Below, piece after piece: positions 32,896 to 40,901 of a stretch of 48,483 nucleotides of DNA. Each line of letters opens with the position of its first letter. The first letter of the stretch is position 1. This stretch comes from Bauldia sp. (GTDB lineage: Bacteria; Pseudomonadota; Alphaproteobacteria; Rhizobiales; Kaistiaceae). Made by a program: the position numbers and the translations under genes. The DNA is taken from contig NZ_JAGRLA010000126.1 in NCBI RefSeq assembly GCF_020442045.1, positions 1 to 48,483 of the forward strand, read 5' to 3'. Below the pieces are notes generated by a model, which ran no database searches, had not been told where the DNA came from, and worked only from the letters and a program-made list of their open reading frames with translations.

Positions 32896-34944
32896 TCAAA
32901 TGTTGTGCGTCAGACGCAGGGCGTCGTAGATCGCCGCATGAACATTGCGGCTGGCGACAGCGTCGCCAATCCTGAAGAGCCTAAAGAGGCCATCCGGATT
33001 CGCCACCACAGCTTGGGGATCTCCGACAGCGAGCGCACGATAGTCGATCTCGCCGTCGTTGAGCGAATGCGGTTTCAGCGCGAAATAAAGCTCGTCCACC
33101 GCCGTCGTACCGGTCTCCGCGATCACCTGGTCGACGAGACGGAATGTTCGGCTCTCTCCGAAGTCGTTGCCGAGTTCGACGCGAAGACGGTTCTCGGACG
33201 GCGTGACGGCGATGAGCCGGGTATTGATCGTCACCCTGACGTCACACCGCTGGAACAGCCGCATGTAGCTGGCGTGGTTCATTCCTCCGATCCCCGGCGC
33301 AAGCATCCGCTCCGGCGTCACCAACTCCACCGAAGCGCCGGCCAGTGCGACCTGCTCGACGAGTTGCATAGCGGGGTGGGCGCCATTGTCGTCATAAACA
33401 AGGATTTCCTTCGCCGGCCGGACATAACCAGCGATGACGTCCCAGCCTGAGACCACCAGGTCAGTGCCCTCGCGCAAGGATATGGTCCGCGGAACACCAC
33501 CGGTGGCGACGATGACGACGTCCGGTTCCGCCGCGAGAACGTCAGCCACATCCGCTGGCGTGCCGAACCGGCAGGTGACGCCGGCCTTGCCGATCCGGTC
33601 GAGGCGCCAGTCGACTATAGCCATCATCTCCCTTCGCCGCGGTATCCGAGCGGCGAGCAGGACTTGGCCACCGGCCCGCTCCGAGGCCTCGAACAGGGTA
33701 ACGCGATGGCCGCGTTCGGCGGCGATCCGGGCCGCCTCGAGCCCGGCCGGCCCCGCACCGACAACCACAACGTGTCTTGACGGGGCGGTGGCTCGCGCCA
33801 CCTCGTGCGGCATGGTTGCCTCGCGTCCGGTCGCGGCATTGTGGATGCAGAGGGCCTCGGCGCCCTGGTAGATTCGGTCGAGGCAATAGGTGGCGCCGAT
33901 GCATGGGCGGATCGCCTGTTCCTCTCCCGCGACAAGCTTGGCAACGATGTGCGGATCGGCCATGTGCGCGCGGGTCATGGCGACGAGGTCGATTGTGCCC
34001 GAGGCAACTGCGAAACGTGCGGTCGCCAGATCGGGAATACGCCCGGCATGGAGCACGATGGATCCGGTCGCCGTCTTGACCTCGCCGGCAAACGCCAGGT
34101 GCGGCGCGCTCTTCATTCCCATGATCGGCGTGAGATCGGTCATGGCGTTATCGGTCGCCATGTTACCGCGATTGACGTTGAGGAAGTCGATCAGTCCGAG
34201 GGCGGCAAGACGCCGGGCGACGGCGATCCCTTCGCGGGCCGACAATCCCTCCTGCCAGGCTTCATCCACGGCCAGCCTGCAACCGATGATGAAATCCGGT
34301 CCGAGCGCCTCACGGAGCGCGCGAAACAGTCGGTCGCCGAACAGGGCGCGGCGCTCCATATCGCCGCCATAGGCGTCGTCGCGATGATTGGTTCCAGGCG
34401 ACCAGAACTGCACGGGCAGGTGCCCACCTGCTTCGATCTCCAGGCCGTCGAGGCCGCCGGCCTTCACCCTCTGCGCGGCAGCGACATAGTCGGCGAGGAC
34501 CCGTTCGATGTCCCAACCTTCCATTGATTTGGGAAACGAGCGGTGGGCGGGCTCGCGAATGTCGGACGGCGCGACGACCGGGAACCAGTCCCCGCGATCG
34601 AACGCATTGCGCCGGCCAAGGTGAGAAAGCTGCATGAACACAGCTGTGCCATATTCGTGACAGTCGTCGACCAGGCGCTGGAGCCATGGGACGATGGCAT
34701 CGTCATAGGCAGCGAGGTTGCCGAACGAACCGGGCGAATCCCGCGATACGGCGGCCGAGCCGCCGATCATGGTCAGCGCGATCCCACCCTTTGCCTTCTC
34801 GCGGTGATAGTGCCGGTAGCGGTCCTTCGGCAGCCGGCCCTCGGAATAGGCCGGCTCATGCGCGGTGCTGATGATGCGATTGCGGAGGACGAGGTGTTTC
34901 AGCCGCAGCGGCTCGAGAAGAGGGTCGGCGGACGGCTCAGCCAC
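32896..34944 (-). CDS. OYE-family FMN/[4Fe-4S]/FAD oxidoreductase, N-methylproline demethylase-like
   Basis: A 682-residue protein of the trimethylamine-dehydrogenase/2,4-dienoyl-CoA reductase type. It has an FMN TIM barrel (about 1-345; ISTAHEP, MQLSHLGRRN, GLDGLEIEAGGHLPVQFWSPGTNHRDDAYGG in blocks), then an Fe-S loop, then FAD/NAD(P) Rossmann domains (VVVVGAGPAGLEAARIAAERG; VVIVATGG). The Fe-S loop has Cys348, Cys354 and Cys366, but the second ligand position is Ala351 (PCIGATYC). Members demethylate N-methylated amines such as N-methylproline. GTG 34944 overlaps the upstream gene end (34937) and gives the usual length of about 680; an ATG at 35061 only adds low-complexity sequence. It is in one operon with the Bug-type protein. 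The substrate is inferred. Confidence 0.85.
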   Translation of the reverse strand: MAEPSADPLLEPLRLKHLVLRNRIISTAHEPAYSEGRLPKDRYRHYHREKAKGGIALTMIGGSAAVSRDSPGSFGNLAAYDDAIVPWLQRLVDDCHEYGTAVFMQLSHLGRRNAFDRGDWFPVVAPSDIREPAHRSFPKSMEGWDIERVLADYVAAAQRVKAGGLDGLEIEAGGHLPVQFWSPGTNHRDDAYGGDMERRALFGDRLFRALREALGPDFIIGCRLAVDEAWQEGLSAREGIAVARRLAALGLIDFLNVNRGNMATDNAMTDLTPIMGMKSAPHLAFAGEVKTATGSIVLHAGRIPDLATARFAVASGTIDLVAMTRAHMADPHIVAKLVAGEEQAIRPCIGATYCLDRIYQGAEALCIHNAATGREATMPHEVARATAPSRHVVVVGAGPAGLEAARIAAERGHRVTLFEASERAGGQVLLAARIPRRREMMAIVDWRLDRIGKAGVTCRFGTPADVADVLAAEPDVVIVATGGVPRTISLREGTDLVVSGWDVIAGYVRPAKEILVYDDNGAHPAMQLVEQVALAGASVELVTPERMLAPGIGGMNHASYMRLFQRCDVRVTINTRLIAVTPSENRLRVELGNDFGESRTFRLVDQVIAETGTTAVDELYFALKPHSLNDGEIDYRALAVGDPQAVVANPDGLFRLFRIGDAVASRNVHAAIYDALRLTHNI

Positions 34945-35866
34945 TGTCGCGACTGCCGGGAATGAGGCCGGCGAGGCCGAGGTGCTTGGCGTACCAGTCC
35001 CATTCGGTTTCGAGAAAGGTGCCAAATGCCGGTCCGTCGAGGGGATCGTCGGTCTGGACATTGTCAGCGAGGTAGGCCCGCCACGAGTCGGTCTGCCGGG
35101 CGGCTGCGACGACCGCGAGCCAGTGCGCTGTCTGGTCCGCCGTCAGGCCCGGCGGGCCGATCAATCCACGCCATAGCCGGAACATCACGTTGGTGCCGGC
35201 TTCGGCGAGGGTTGCGAGGTCCGGCAAGCCCGCGATCCTCTCGCTGTCGAGCACCGCGAGCGCCCTGAAATCTCCGCTGCGAATCCTGGGAAGGGTCTCG
35301 GCAGGCACGCCGACAGCCCAGTCGATTTCTCCCGCCGCCAGCGCGGCGAAGATCTCCGGCTCGGTATCGACCAATACGAACGCGATCTCCGCGCCGGTTT
35401 TCTCGGCAATCGCCAGGCCAAGTAGATGGTTGATGCCGCCAACGAAATAGCCCGCCGTGCGGGTCGGCTTCTCGCGGATGCCGGCGAGGAAGTCCTCCGC
35501 CGTGGCAAATCGCGAGTGGCTGCGAACGACAAGCAGGTAGCGGTCCCCGACAAGTCGCGACAGCGGCGTCAGGTCGCGATGCGTCAGGTCGAGGTTTCTG
35601 AGGAGCGGGTTCTGGATGATGACCGGCGTGGCGGTGGCAATCATGTCGGGATTGCCGGCATTGCCGACAAGCGCCGTCATCGCTTCGACGCCGGGGTCGG
35701 CGCCGCGTTCGACAAGTCGCCAAGAGCGGTCGTCCGCCCCGGATTCGGTCACTGCCGCAAGGAAGGATTCCGCCAGCAGGAAGGCAGGGCTGCCAGGTGG
35801 CGTATGCACGAGAAAGTCGACGACACCACCCACACCCGGCCCCCGAGCACACCGTTTCTCACACAT
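34937..35866 (-). CDS. Bug/TctC-family binding protein without a signal peptide
   Basis: A 309-residue protein of the tripartite-tricarboxylate (Bug) binding-protein family. Landmarks are VDFLVHTPPGSPA at the usual mature start, DMIATATPVIIQNPLL, DLTPLSRLVGDRYLLVV, the GGINHLLGLAI block, and FRALAVLDSERIAGLPDLATLAEAG. Unusually, no hydrophobic leader precedes the mature-like start; the first 28 residues are polar and contain two cysteines. It may therefore be cytoplasmic, acting as a sensor or chaperone, or the true start may be mis-set. GTG at 35833 is another option and also gives no leader. No TctA/TctB permease gene is in the window. It is first in a two-gene operon downstream of operator site A. 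Confidence 0.75.
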   Translation of the reverse strand: MCEKRCARGPGVGGVVDFLVHTPPGSPAFLLAESFLAAVTESGADDRSWRLVERGADPGVEAMTALVGNAGNPDMIATATPVIIQNPLLRNLDLTHRDLTPLSRLVGDRYLLVVRSHSRFATAEDFLAGIREKPTRTAGYFVGGINHLLGLAIAEKTGAEIAFVLVDTEPEIFAALAAGEIDWAVGVPAETLPRIRSGDFRALAVLDSERIAGLPDLATLAEAGTNVMFRLWRGLIGPPGLTADQTAHWLAVVAAARQTDSWRAYLADNVQTDDPLDGPAFGTFLETEWDWYAKHLGLAGLIPGSRDSG

Positions 35867-35903
35867 CGGAGACTACAACCAGAGTTGCCGCTCGACAACA
35901 TAA

Positions 35904-35922
35904 AAATATCTAGTAATATATC
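35904..35922 (-). promoter_or_regulatory. Operator-like site A (19-bp island motif)
   Basis: On the minus strand this reads GATATATTACTAGATATTT, one of four copies of GATATNNTNCNNNATATNT in this island. It lies 38 nt upstream of the Bug-like gene start and 96 nt upstream of the RidA-like gene on the other strand, in an AT-rich divergent promoter gap. Two ATAT cores eight bases apart suit a dimeric GntR-type regulator. Proposed owner: the GntR/FCD protein at 41895. Confidence 0.6.
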
Positions 35923-36017
35923 AGTATCGTCGACCGATTCCCGTTGGAGCACATGGGTTTCATCGCGGACGGATATCGATTCTGACGAAGACCAACGACC
36001 GTCCGAGGAGACCCGAC

Positions 36018-36428
36018 ATGCAGGAGCGCCGCCGCGTCTTTACTGCTTCGAAAAACGAGAAGAGGGTCGGCTACTGCCGGGCCATCCGGCTGCCGGACGC
36101 CGGCGGGGACTGGATCGTGGTGTCCGGCACGACCGGGTTCGACTACTCGGCCGGGACCATCTCGAACGATGCCGCCGAACAGGCGGCAAAGACCCTCGAC
36201 AACATCGCGGCGGCCCTCAGCGAGATCGGCGGTGCCTGGGACGATATTTACTTCTACCGGGCGTATGTCCGCGACGCCGACGTATGGACCGAAGTCAGCC
36301 CGGTTCTTGCCGAGCGCTTCGTCCCGTTAATGCCGGCGACCACGGCGATCATCGCCCCGGCCATGGAGTCCGAAATTTTGGTCGAGATCGAGGTCGAGGC
36401 CCGCCGGCCGCCGGAGGGCCCCGGCTAG
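36018..36428 (+). CDS. RidA-like (Rid family) protein
   Basis: A 136-residue Rid-fold protein: VSGTTGFDYSAG, QAAKTLDNIAAALSEIGGAWDDIYFYRAYV and the C-terminal VEIEVEARRP. Classical RidA enzymes deaminate reactive enamine/imine intermediates and need an Arg in the (P/S)RT segment. Here that segment is MPATTAIIAP, so the Arg is replaced by Thr, while the Glu of VEIE remains. It is therefore probably a non-canonical Rid protein (possibly a cyclic-amide or aminoacrylate-type hydrolase) in a catabolic island. GAGGAG lies seven bases before ATG 36018. It is divergent from the Bug/demethylase operon across operator site A. Confidence 0.85.
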   Translation: MQERRRVFTASKNEKRVGYCRAIRLPDAGGDWIVVSGTTGFDYSAGTISNDAAEQAAKTLDNIAAALSEIGGAWDDIYFYRAYVRDADVWTEVSPVLAERFVPLMPATTAIIAPAMESEILVEIEVEARRPPEGPG

Positions 36429-36434
36429 ACCAGA

Positions 36435-37748
36435 CTAGGCCATCCCTGTCTCGAGACGATCGCAGAGATTGCTCCAAAGCAGCCACATGGCAGGCCCGAA
36501 GCGAACCAGGCTGTGGGCGGTGCGCGGTTCGGGAGGTTGGACCGGCAGCGGCAGGTCCGCCTCGGCCCTGGCGCCGGAGAGAAACGACGCGAGCTCGCGG
36601 CCCAGCGTCGTAGTCATGGCAACGCCGCGGCCATTGCAGCCGATCGCAGCGAAGAAATCGGGCCCGAGCGTGTAAAGGCGCGGCAGGAAGTCGGGCGTTG
36701 TGGCAATCATCCCGCGCCAGGTGAATTCGGATGTAAGCGGCGGCAATGACGGGAACCGCTGTGCCAGCCGCGGGATGAAGATCGACCGGGCGCGCCGTAT
36801 GGCGGATGCGTTGCCGAATACCAGGCCGCCGGTCACCAGACGGTTGTCTTCCGACAGGCGCACCGCAAAGGTATGGCGGCGCGTATCGGCGACACAGGGC
36901 CTGCCCTTGAGGATCGCATCGAGGTCCGTTGCACCGAGCGGCTGGGTGGCGACCTGGTAGGCGACCACGGGGACGATGCTCGTCGCCAGGCGCGGCGCCA
37001 GGCTCCCGCCCATGGCGTTGGTGGCGAGGAGCAGGCGCGGCGCGACGACTCGTCCGCGATCGGTGTGGACCGTCCACCGCTCGCCTGTCCTCTCGATCCG
37101 TCGAGCCGGGCTTTGGGTGAAGACGCGGGCGCCTTTGTCGAGGGCGACCCGGGCGAGGCCGCGGACAAAGGCGAGAGGATTGATCTGCCCGCCGGCGGGA
37201 TCGAGCAGAGCGCCGTGATAGCCGCGGATGCCGAGGCGCTCTTTTGTGCCCGCGGCGTCCAGCAGTTCCACGGAGCGTCCGGCATCGGCCCAGGCCCCCG
37301 CAAGGGTGCGCAGATCCGCCATGGCGGCTTCGGTATGCGCGACGCTGACCCAGCCGGTTCGCTCGGCAGCGCAATCCAGTCGGTGTCGCGCCGCGAGATC
37401 GAAGACGATACCTGCCGAGGAACCGACCAACGCCCACAACCGATCGCCATATACCCCGAGCTTCTCTCTCAGGGCCTCGATACCGAGGGAGGCGCGGAGG
37501 CTGGGCACGACGAAGCCGGTATTGCGTCCCGAAGCGCCGAAGCCAATGCGCTCGGCCTCGAGGACTGCGGTCGAAACGCCGGCTTCGGCCAGGTGAAGCG
37601 CGGTTGACAGGCCCATGAAACCGGCACCGACGATCGCCACATCCACATCGACGGATTGCTCGAGCGAACTCGTTGGCGGAGCCGGCGGAGCCAGTGCCGC
37701 CCACAGTGTCCGGTCAGTGTGTCCATCGGCTGTCCGGACGCTGTGCAT
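36435..37748 (-). CDS. FAD-dependent amino-acid/amine oxidoreductase (DAO family)
   Basis: A 437-residue flavoprotein of the DAO/PuuB-OrdL group. The FAD-binding start is VDVAIVGAGFMGLSTALHLAEAG (about 35-57), followed by RIGFGASGRNTGFV, the usual SGRNxG flavin loop. The C-terminal part has TWRGMIATTPDFLPRLYTLGPDFFAAIGCNGRG (blocks), the FAD-cap region. Members oxidise secondary or N-substituted amines, such as gamma-glutamylputrescine, sarcosine or proline derivatives. ATG 37748 is eight bases downstream of the DapA-like stop (37757), so the two are cotranscribed. It is last in the minus-strand run from the creatininase-like or racemase gene. The substrate is unknown. Confidence 0.87.
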   Translation of the reverse strand: MHSVRTADGHTDRTLWAALAPPAPPTSSLEQSVDVDVAIVGAGFMGLSTALHLAEAGVSTAVLEAERIGFGASGRNTGFVVPSLRASLGIEALREKLGVYGDRLWALVGSSAGIVFDLAARHRLDCAAERTGWVSVAHTEAAMADLRTLAGAWADAGRSVELLDAAGTKERLGIRGYHGALLDPAGGQINPLAFVRGLARVALDKGARVFTQSPARRIERTGERWTVHTDRGRVVAPRLLLATNAMGGSLAPRLATSIVPVVAYQVATQPLGATDLDAILKGRPCVADTRRHTFAVRLSEDNRLVTGGLVFGNASAIRRARSIFIPRLAQRFPSLPPLTSEFTWRGMIATTPDFLPRLYTLGPDFFAAIGCNGRGVAMTTTLGRELASFLSGARAEADLPLPVQPPEPRTAHSLVRFGPAMWLLWSNLCDRLETGMA

Positions 37749-37756
37749 GATGGGCG

Positions 37757-38707
37757 TTAGCCGCCGCCCGACGGCGGCAGCGGGAAGCCGGCCGCCGACA
37801 GGCGGGCCTCCATGCGTGCGATGAGATTGTCGAGCTCGGCCATGTCCTGCGGAGTGAGCTTTGGCGCCGGTGCGCGGGCGTGGGCCGATTCGATCATCCC
37901 GCGACGGCGCAGAATCTCCTTTCGGATGGCAAGGCCAAGTCCCGGCTGGGAGTCATGGCGAACCAGCGGCAGGTAGCTGTCGAACAGATCCTCGGCGCGG
38001 GCGGTCTCGCCTCCTTCATGGAGCCGGCAAACGCCGACCATCATCTCCGGATACGCAAATCCGGTCATCGCACCGTCGGCGCCGCGTCCCAGTTCCTGTG
38101 GCAAGAACAAGCCGCTGTTGCCAACGAGAATCGATACACGACGCCGGCCTGAGTCGTTGTCGCGGAGGCGCCGCAGCTTGGTCAGGCCCGGACAGTCCTC
38201 ATGCTTGAAAATGACGATTGTCGGGCACGCCTCGTAGACTCGTTCGATGGTCGTCACCGACAGATGGACACCCGTTGCCTGCGGGAAATCCTGGAGAACG
38301 ACGGGGACGTCCGGACCCAGGCGACCATGGAGATCGGCGAAGTAGGCGATGACCTGTTCGTCGGTGCGGAGCGTCGGCAGCGGAGCGATCATGACACCGG
38401 CCGCACCGGCTGCGATCGCGTCGCGGGAGAAGCGAACGAGGTTGTCGGTGCCGGCATTGCTGACCCCGGCAATGACCGGGACCCGGTGATCGACGCGCGC
38501 CAGGACACGCTCGAGGAAAGTCTTGCTCTCCTCCGGCGAGAGCTTGGCCGCTTCCCCCATCATACCGAGGATGGTCATGCCCGAGACGCCGGCGGCGAGA
38601 TAGGAATCGACCAGGCGGTCGGTACTTTCGAGATCAAGTGCGCCGTCGTCGCGGAACGGCGTTGCAGAGATGACGAAGACTCCCTTGCTGTCGCCGCTTA
38701 TCGTCAT
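37757..38707 (-). CDS. Dihydrodipicolinate synthase/N-acetylneuraminate lyase-family protein
   Basis: A 316-residue DapA-type TIM-barrel protein. The Schiff-base lysine is present (Lys168 in IVIFKHEDCPG), and so is the GxxGE loop (GMMGEAAKLS, residues 48-57). However, the threonine pair of the loop is Met49-Met50, and the catalytic-tyrosine block YNxP is Gln139-Asp-Phe-Pro. Dihydrodipicolinate synthesis is therefore unlikely; an aldolase, dehydratase or deaminating role on a catabolic intermediate is more probable. ATG 38707 overlaps the hydantoinase-like stop (38704, ATGA), and GAGGAG lies eight bases upstream. An upstream extension in the same frame shadows the previous gene; a chance CxxCH in it is not real. 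Confidence 0.85.
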   Translation of the reverse strand: MTISGDSKGVFVISATPFRDDGALDLESTDRLVDSYLAAGVSGMTILGMMGEAAKLSPEESKTFLERVLARVDHRVPVIAGVSNAGTDNLVRFSRDAIAAGAAGVMIAPLPTLRTDEQVIAYFADLHGRLGPDVPVVLQDFPQATGVHLSVTTIERVYEACPTIVIFKHEDCPGLTKLRRLRDNDSGRRRVSILVGNSGLFLPQELGRGADGAMTGFAYPEMMVGVCRLHEGGETARAEDLFDSYLPLVRHDSQPGLGLAIRKEILRRRGMIESAHARAPAPKLTPQDMAELDNLIARMEARLSAAGFPLPPSGGG

Positions 38708-40092
38708 GCCACGGTCTCCTCGCGGTTTATGGCAGGCACCGCATTGCGCCTGACGTAGCCTCCATCCCCCGGCGTACTGCGTATCGCCATTCCGTCCCAA
38801 GCCTGTTTGCCGCGCACGAATGTCGACGCAACCCTGACGGAGAATCGTTCGCCATCGAACGGGCTCCAGTTGAGATCATCATGAGCCTTGGCGGAATCAT
38901 ACGTCCATGATGCGGGCTCGATCACCGCGAAATCGGCATCGGAGCCGACCATCAGGGCACCTTTTCGGGGCCAGAGTCCGAAGAACCGCGCCGGCTTTTC
39001 GCACAGGTAGCGGACCGTGTTCCTGACCGGCGAATCCTGGCGCGCAGCGAGCCCGGTGAAAAAGACCGGGACGAGGGTCTCGAGCCCCGGCACCCCGGCT
39101 CCTGCATCGAAGATCGAGTCGACGTTCTTGCCGCTGAGTGGCCAGCTGGAGTGATCGGTCGAGACGAAAGCAACCCGGCCGGCATCCAGTTCCTCCCAAA
39201 GCCCCTCCCGAACGCCGGAGCGGATGGGCGGATTGACCTTCATCCGCGCTCCCAGTCGCTTTCCGTCAATCGACTCGTCAAGCACGAGATAATGGACACA
39301 CAACTCGGCGGTGGCGTTGACGCCCTCGCTGCGGTAGCGCTCGACGAGCTGGAAGCCGCGCGGTACCGAGATGTGAACGATGTGAACGTGCGCCCCGGTG
39401 ACCGCCCCGAGCTCCAGGAACGCCGCGGTCGCGGCCAACTCCGACGCTTCCGGACGGCTGGCGGAGTGAGCGGCGATCGATGAATGACCTTCCGCCTTCA
39501 TCCGGGCGATGCGGCCATGGACGATCTCCTGATCCTCGTTGTGCAGACCGACAGGCAACCCGAGCTCGGCGGCGGCGATGAGAACGTCGAGGGTCTGATC
39601 GGCCGGGATGCGGGGAAAGCGCACCGGGTGGCTCTCGAACCACGACAGCTTGATGGCGCAAACGCCCCTGCGGGCGAGCTCGGCCAGCGCGTCCGGCGAC
39701 TGTCCCTTGGCGACCGTGGCGTAGAGTGCGACGCCGCAATGGGCGAGTTCGCCGATCGCCGCGATCTTCGCGTCGAGTGTCTCGACCGAGGTGAGGGGAT
39801 CGGGGTTGTCGTAGGGCATATCGACGATGGTGGTGATGCCGCCGGCAACCGCCGAGCGGGTCGTCGACTCGATCCCCGACAGCCCCTGGTAGCTGCCCGC
39901 ATGGGTCTGGCCGTCGACGACTCCGGGGATGATCCAGCCCTCGCCTGCGTCGTGCACTTGGGCGGAATCGGGCGAAGGGCCAGTGCCTATCGCTGCGATC
40001 CTGCCCTCGGCGACAGCCATCCAGCCGCCGTCAATGATGGTCTCTGGCGTCACGAGACGCCCGCGCGCCACCAGATCATAGCGTCGGCTCAT
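38704..40092 (-). CDS. Dihydroorotase/hydantoinase-family cyclic amidohydrolase with altered metal motif
   Basis: A 462-residue amidohydrolase of the allantoinase/hydantoinase/dihydroorotase group. Metal-site blocks are VDGQTHAGS (60-67), the carbamylatable Lys148 in CAIKLSWF, His184 in LHNED, the AHVHIVHIS pair and Asp in STDHS. In the family the first block is HxH; here it is Gln62-Thr-His64, so one of the usual metal His ligands is Gln. These enzymes open cyclic amide rings such as hydantoins. It sits in one run with an Asp/Glu-hydantoin racemase and a creatininase-like gene, which supports a cyclic-amide substrate (inference). The stop overlaps the next gene by four bases. Confidence 0.85.
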   Translation of the reverse strand: MSRRYDLVARGRLVTPETIIDGGWMAVAEGRIAAIGTGPSPDSAQVHDAGEGWIIPGVVDGQTHAGSYQGLSGIESTTRSAVAGGITTIVDMPYDNPDPLTSVETLDAKIAAIGELAHCGVALYATVAKGQSPDALAELARRGVCAIKLSWFESHPVRFPRIPADQTLDVLIAAAELGLPVGLHNEDQEIVHGRIARMKAEGHSSIAAHSASRPEASELAATAAFLELGAVTGAHVHIVHISVPRGFQLVERYRSEGVNATAELCVHYLVLDESIDGKRLGARMKVNPPIRSGVREGLWEELDAGRVAFVSTDHSSWPLSGKNVDSIFDAGAGVPGLETLVPVFFTGLAARQDSPVRNTVRYLCEKPARFFGLWPRKGALMVGSDADFAVIEPASWTYDSAKAHDDLNWSPFDGERFSVRVASTFVRGKQAWDGMAIRSTPGDGGYVRRNAVPAINREETVA

Positions 40093-40126
40093 CGGTTCAT
40101 GCCTCGCTAACGCTGAACGTTCATTG

Positions 40127-40789
40127 TCACATGGTCATCCGTCTGTAGCCGAGCGACAGCAGGTCGAGGGCCCGCGCCACGCCAGCCTGGCACGGGTCCA
40201 CAACTGGAATGCCGAGGCTTTGCTCGAGCCGCGGACGGTACCGGCCCATGCTGGCGCAGCCCAGGATCACGCTGTCCGCGCCATCCTCGCGAAGCTGCGT
40301 GCCGACCTCGACGATCCGCCCGATCACCCTGTCTTCGTCTGCAAGCTCGGCCACGCCGAAACCGATCGCCCGGTCGCCGGCGAGGCGGTCCTCCAGGCCG
40401 AGGCTGCGGATGAGCCGCATGTGCCTCGGAATTGACGTTTCGAGGATGGCGACAATCCCGAACCGGTATCCCAATCCCATCGCCAGCAGGAAGGCGGATT
40501 CGGCGATGCCGACCACCGGCCGGTCGGTCGTCTCGCGGGCGAGATTGAGCCCCGGGTCGGAGAAGCATCCGATCACATAGGCATCCGCTGGCGTGGAAGA
40601 GATGCGGCGCGCCAGCGGCAGAACCACGGACTCAACATGCTCTTGGGTCTCGATCCCAGGCGGGCCTTCGGGGAGCGATACGCAAGCGATCTCGGGGCCG
40701 CAGGCGGATCGGAGCAGCTCGATGCCGGCGTCCATCGCCTCGGTGACCTCGTCCGAGCTGTTCGGATTGATGACTAGGATTTTCGGCAC
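40127..40789 (-). CDS. Asp/Glu/hydantoin racemase-family protein
   Basis: A 220-residue two-cysteine racemase-type protein. The start KILVINPNSSDEVTEAM matches the family VINPNxS motif; catalytic cysteines lie in YVIGCFSDPGL and VILGCASMGRY. It is likely a hydantoin racemase or an Asp/Glu racemase-like decarboxylase. The preferred start is GTG 40789, directly before the conserved KILVINPNS; AAGAG stands seven bases ahead. An ATG at 40864 would run through operator site B (40836-40854), making it unlikely. It is followed after 34 nt by the hydantoinase-like gene. Confidence 0.87.
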   Translation of the reverse strand: MPKILVINPNSSDEVTEAMDAGIELLRSACGPEIACVSLPEGPPGIETQEHVESVVLPLARRISSTPADAYVIGCFSDPGLNLARETTDRPVVGIAESAFLLAMGLGYRFGIVAILETSIPRHMRLIRSLGLEDRLAGDRAIGFGVAELADEDRVIGRIVEVGTQLREDGADSVILGCASMGRYRPRLEQSLGIPVVDPCQAGVARALDLLSLGYRRMTM

Positions 40790-40835
40790 GGAGATCTCTT
40801 GATCGGAAGGTCTGGCAACAATGTCCAAGACATCT

Positions 40836-40854
40836 GATATACTACCAAATATTT
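40836..40854 (+). promoter_or_regulatory. Operator-like site B (19-bp island motif)
   Basis: GATATACTACCAAATATTT, extended outward to a palindrome with CTGA/TCAG ends (40834-40857, 7 of 8 arm bases matching). It lies 46 nt upstream of the racemase start and 48 nt before the creatininase-like stop, so it would allow the racemase-hydantoinase-DapA-DAO run to be controlled on its own. It is one of the four island copies. Confidence 0.6.
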
Positions 40855-40901
40855 CAGTGTGCAATTCGTGAACCGTGGCGCCGCTGCCGATTCCGGATGG
40901 A

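Noticed and set aside
38708..38800. CxxCH heme motif in an N-terminal extension of the DapA-like frame
   Set aside because: The extension overlaps the end of the hydantoinase-like gene in another frame; the real ATG at 38707 has a good ribosome site. A cytoplasmic aldolase would not carry a heme motif.
40790..40864. Upstream ATG at 40864 for the racemase gene
   Set aside because: It would translate through operator-like site B and add 25 residues not typical of the family, which starts at the conserved KILVINPNS.
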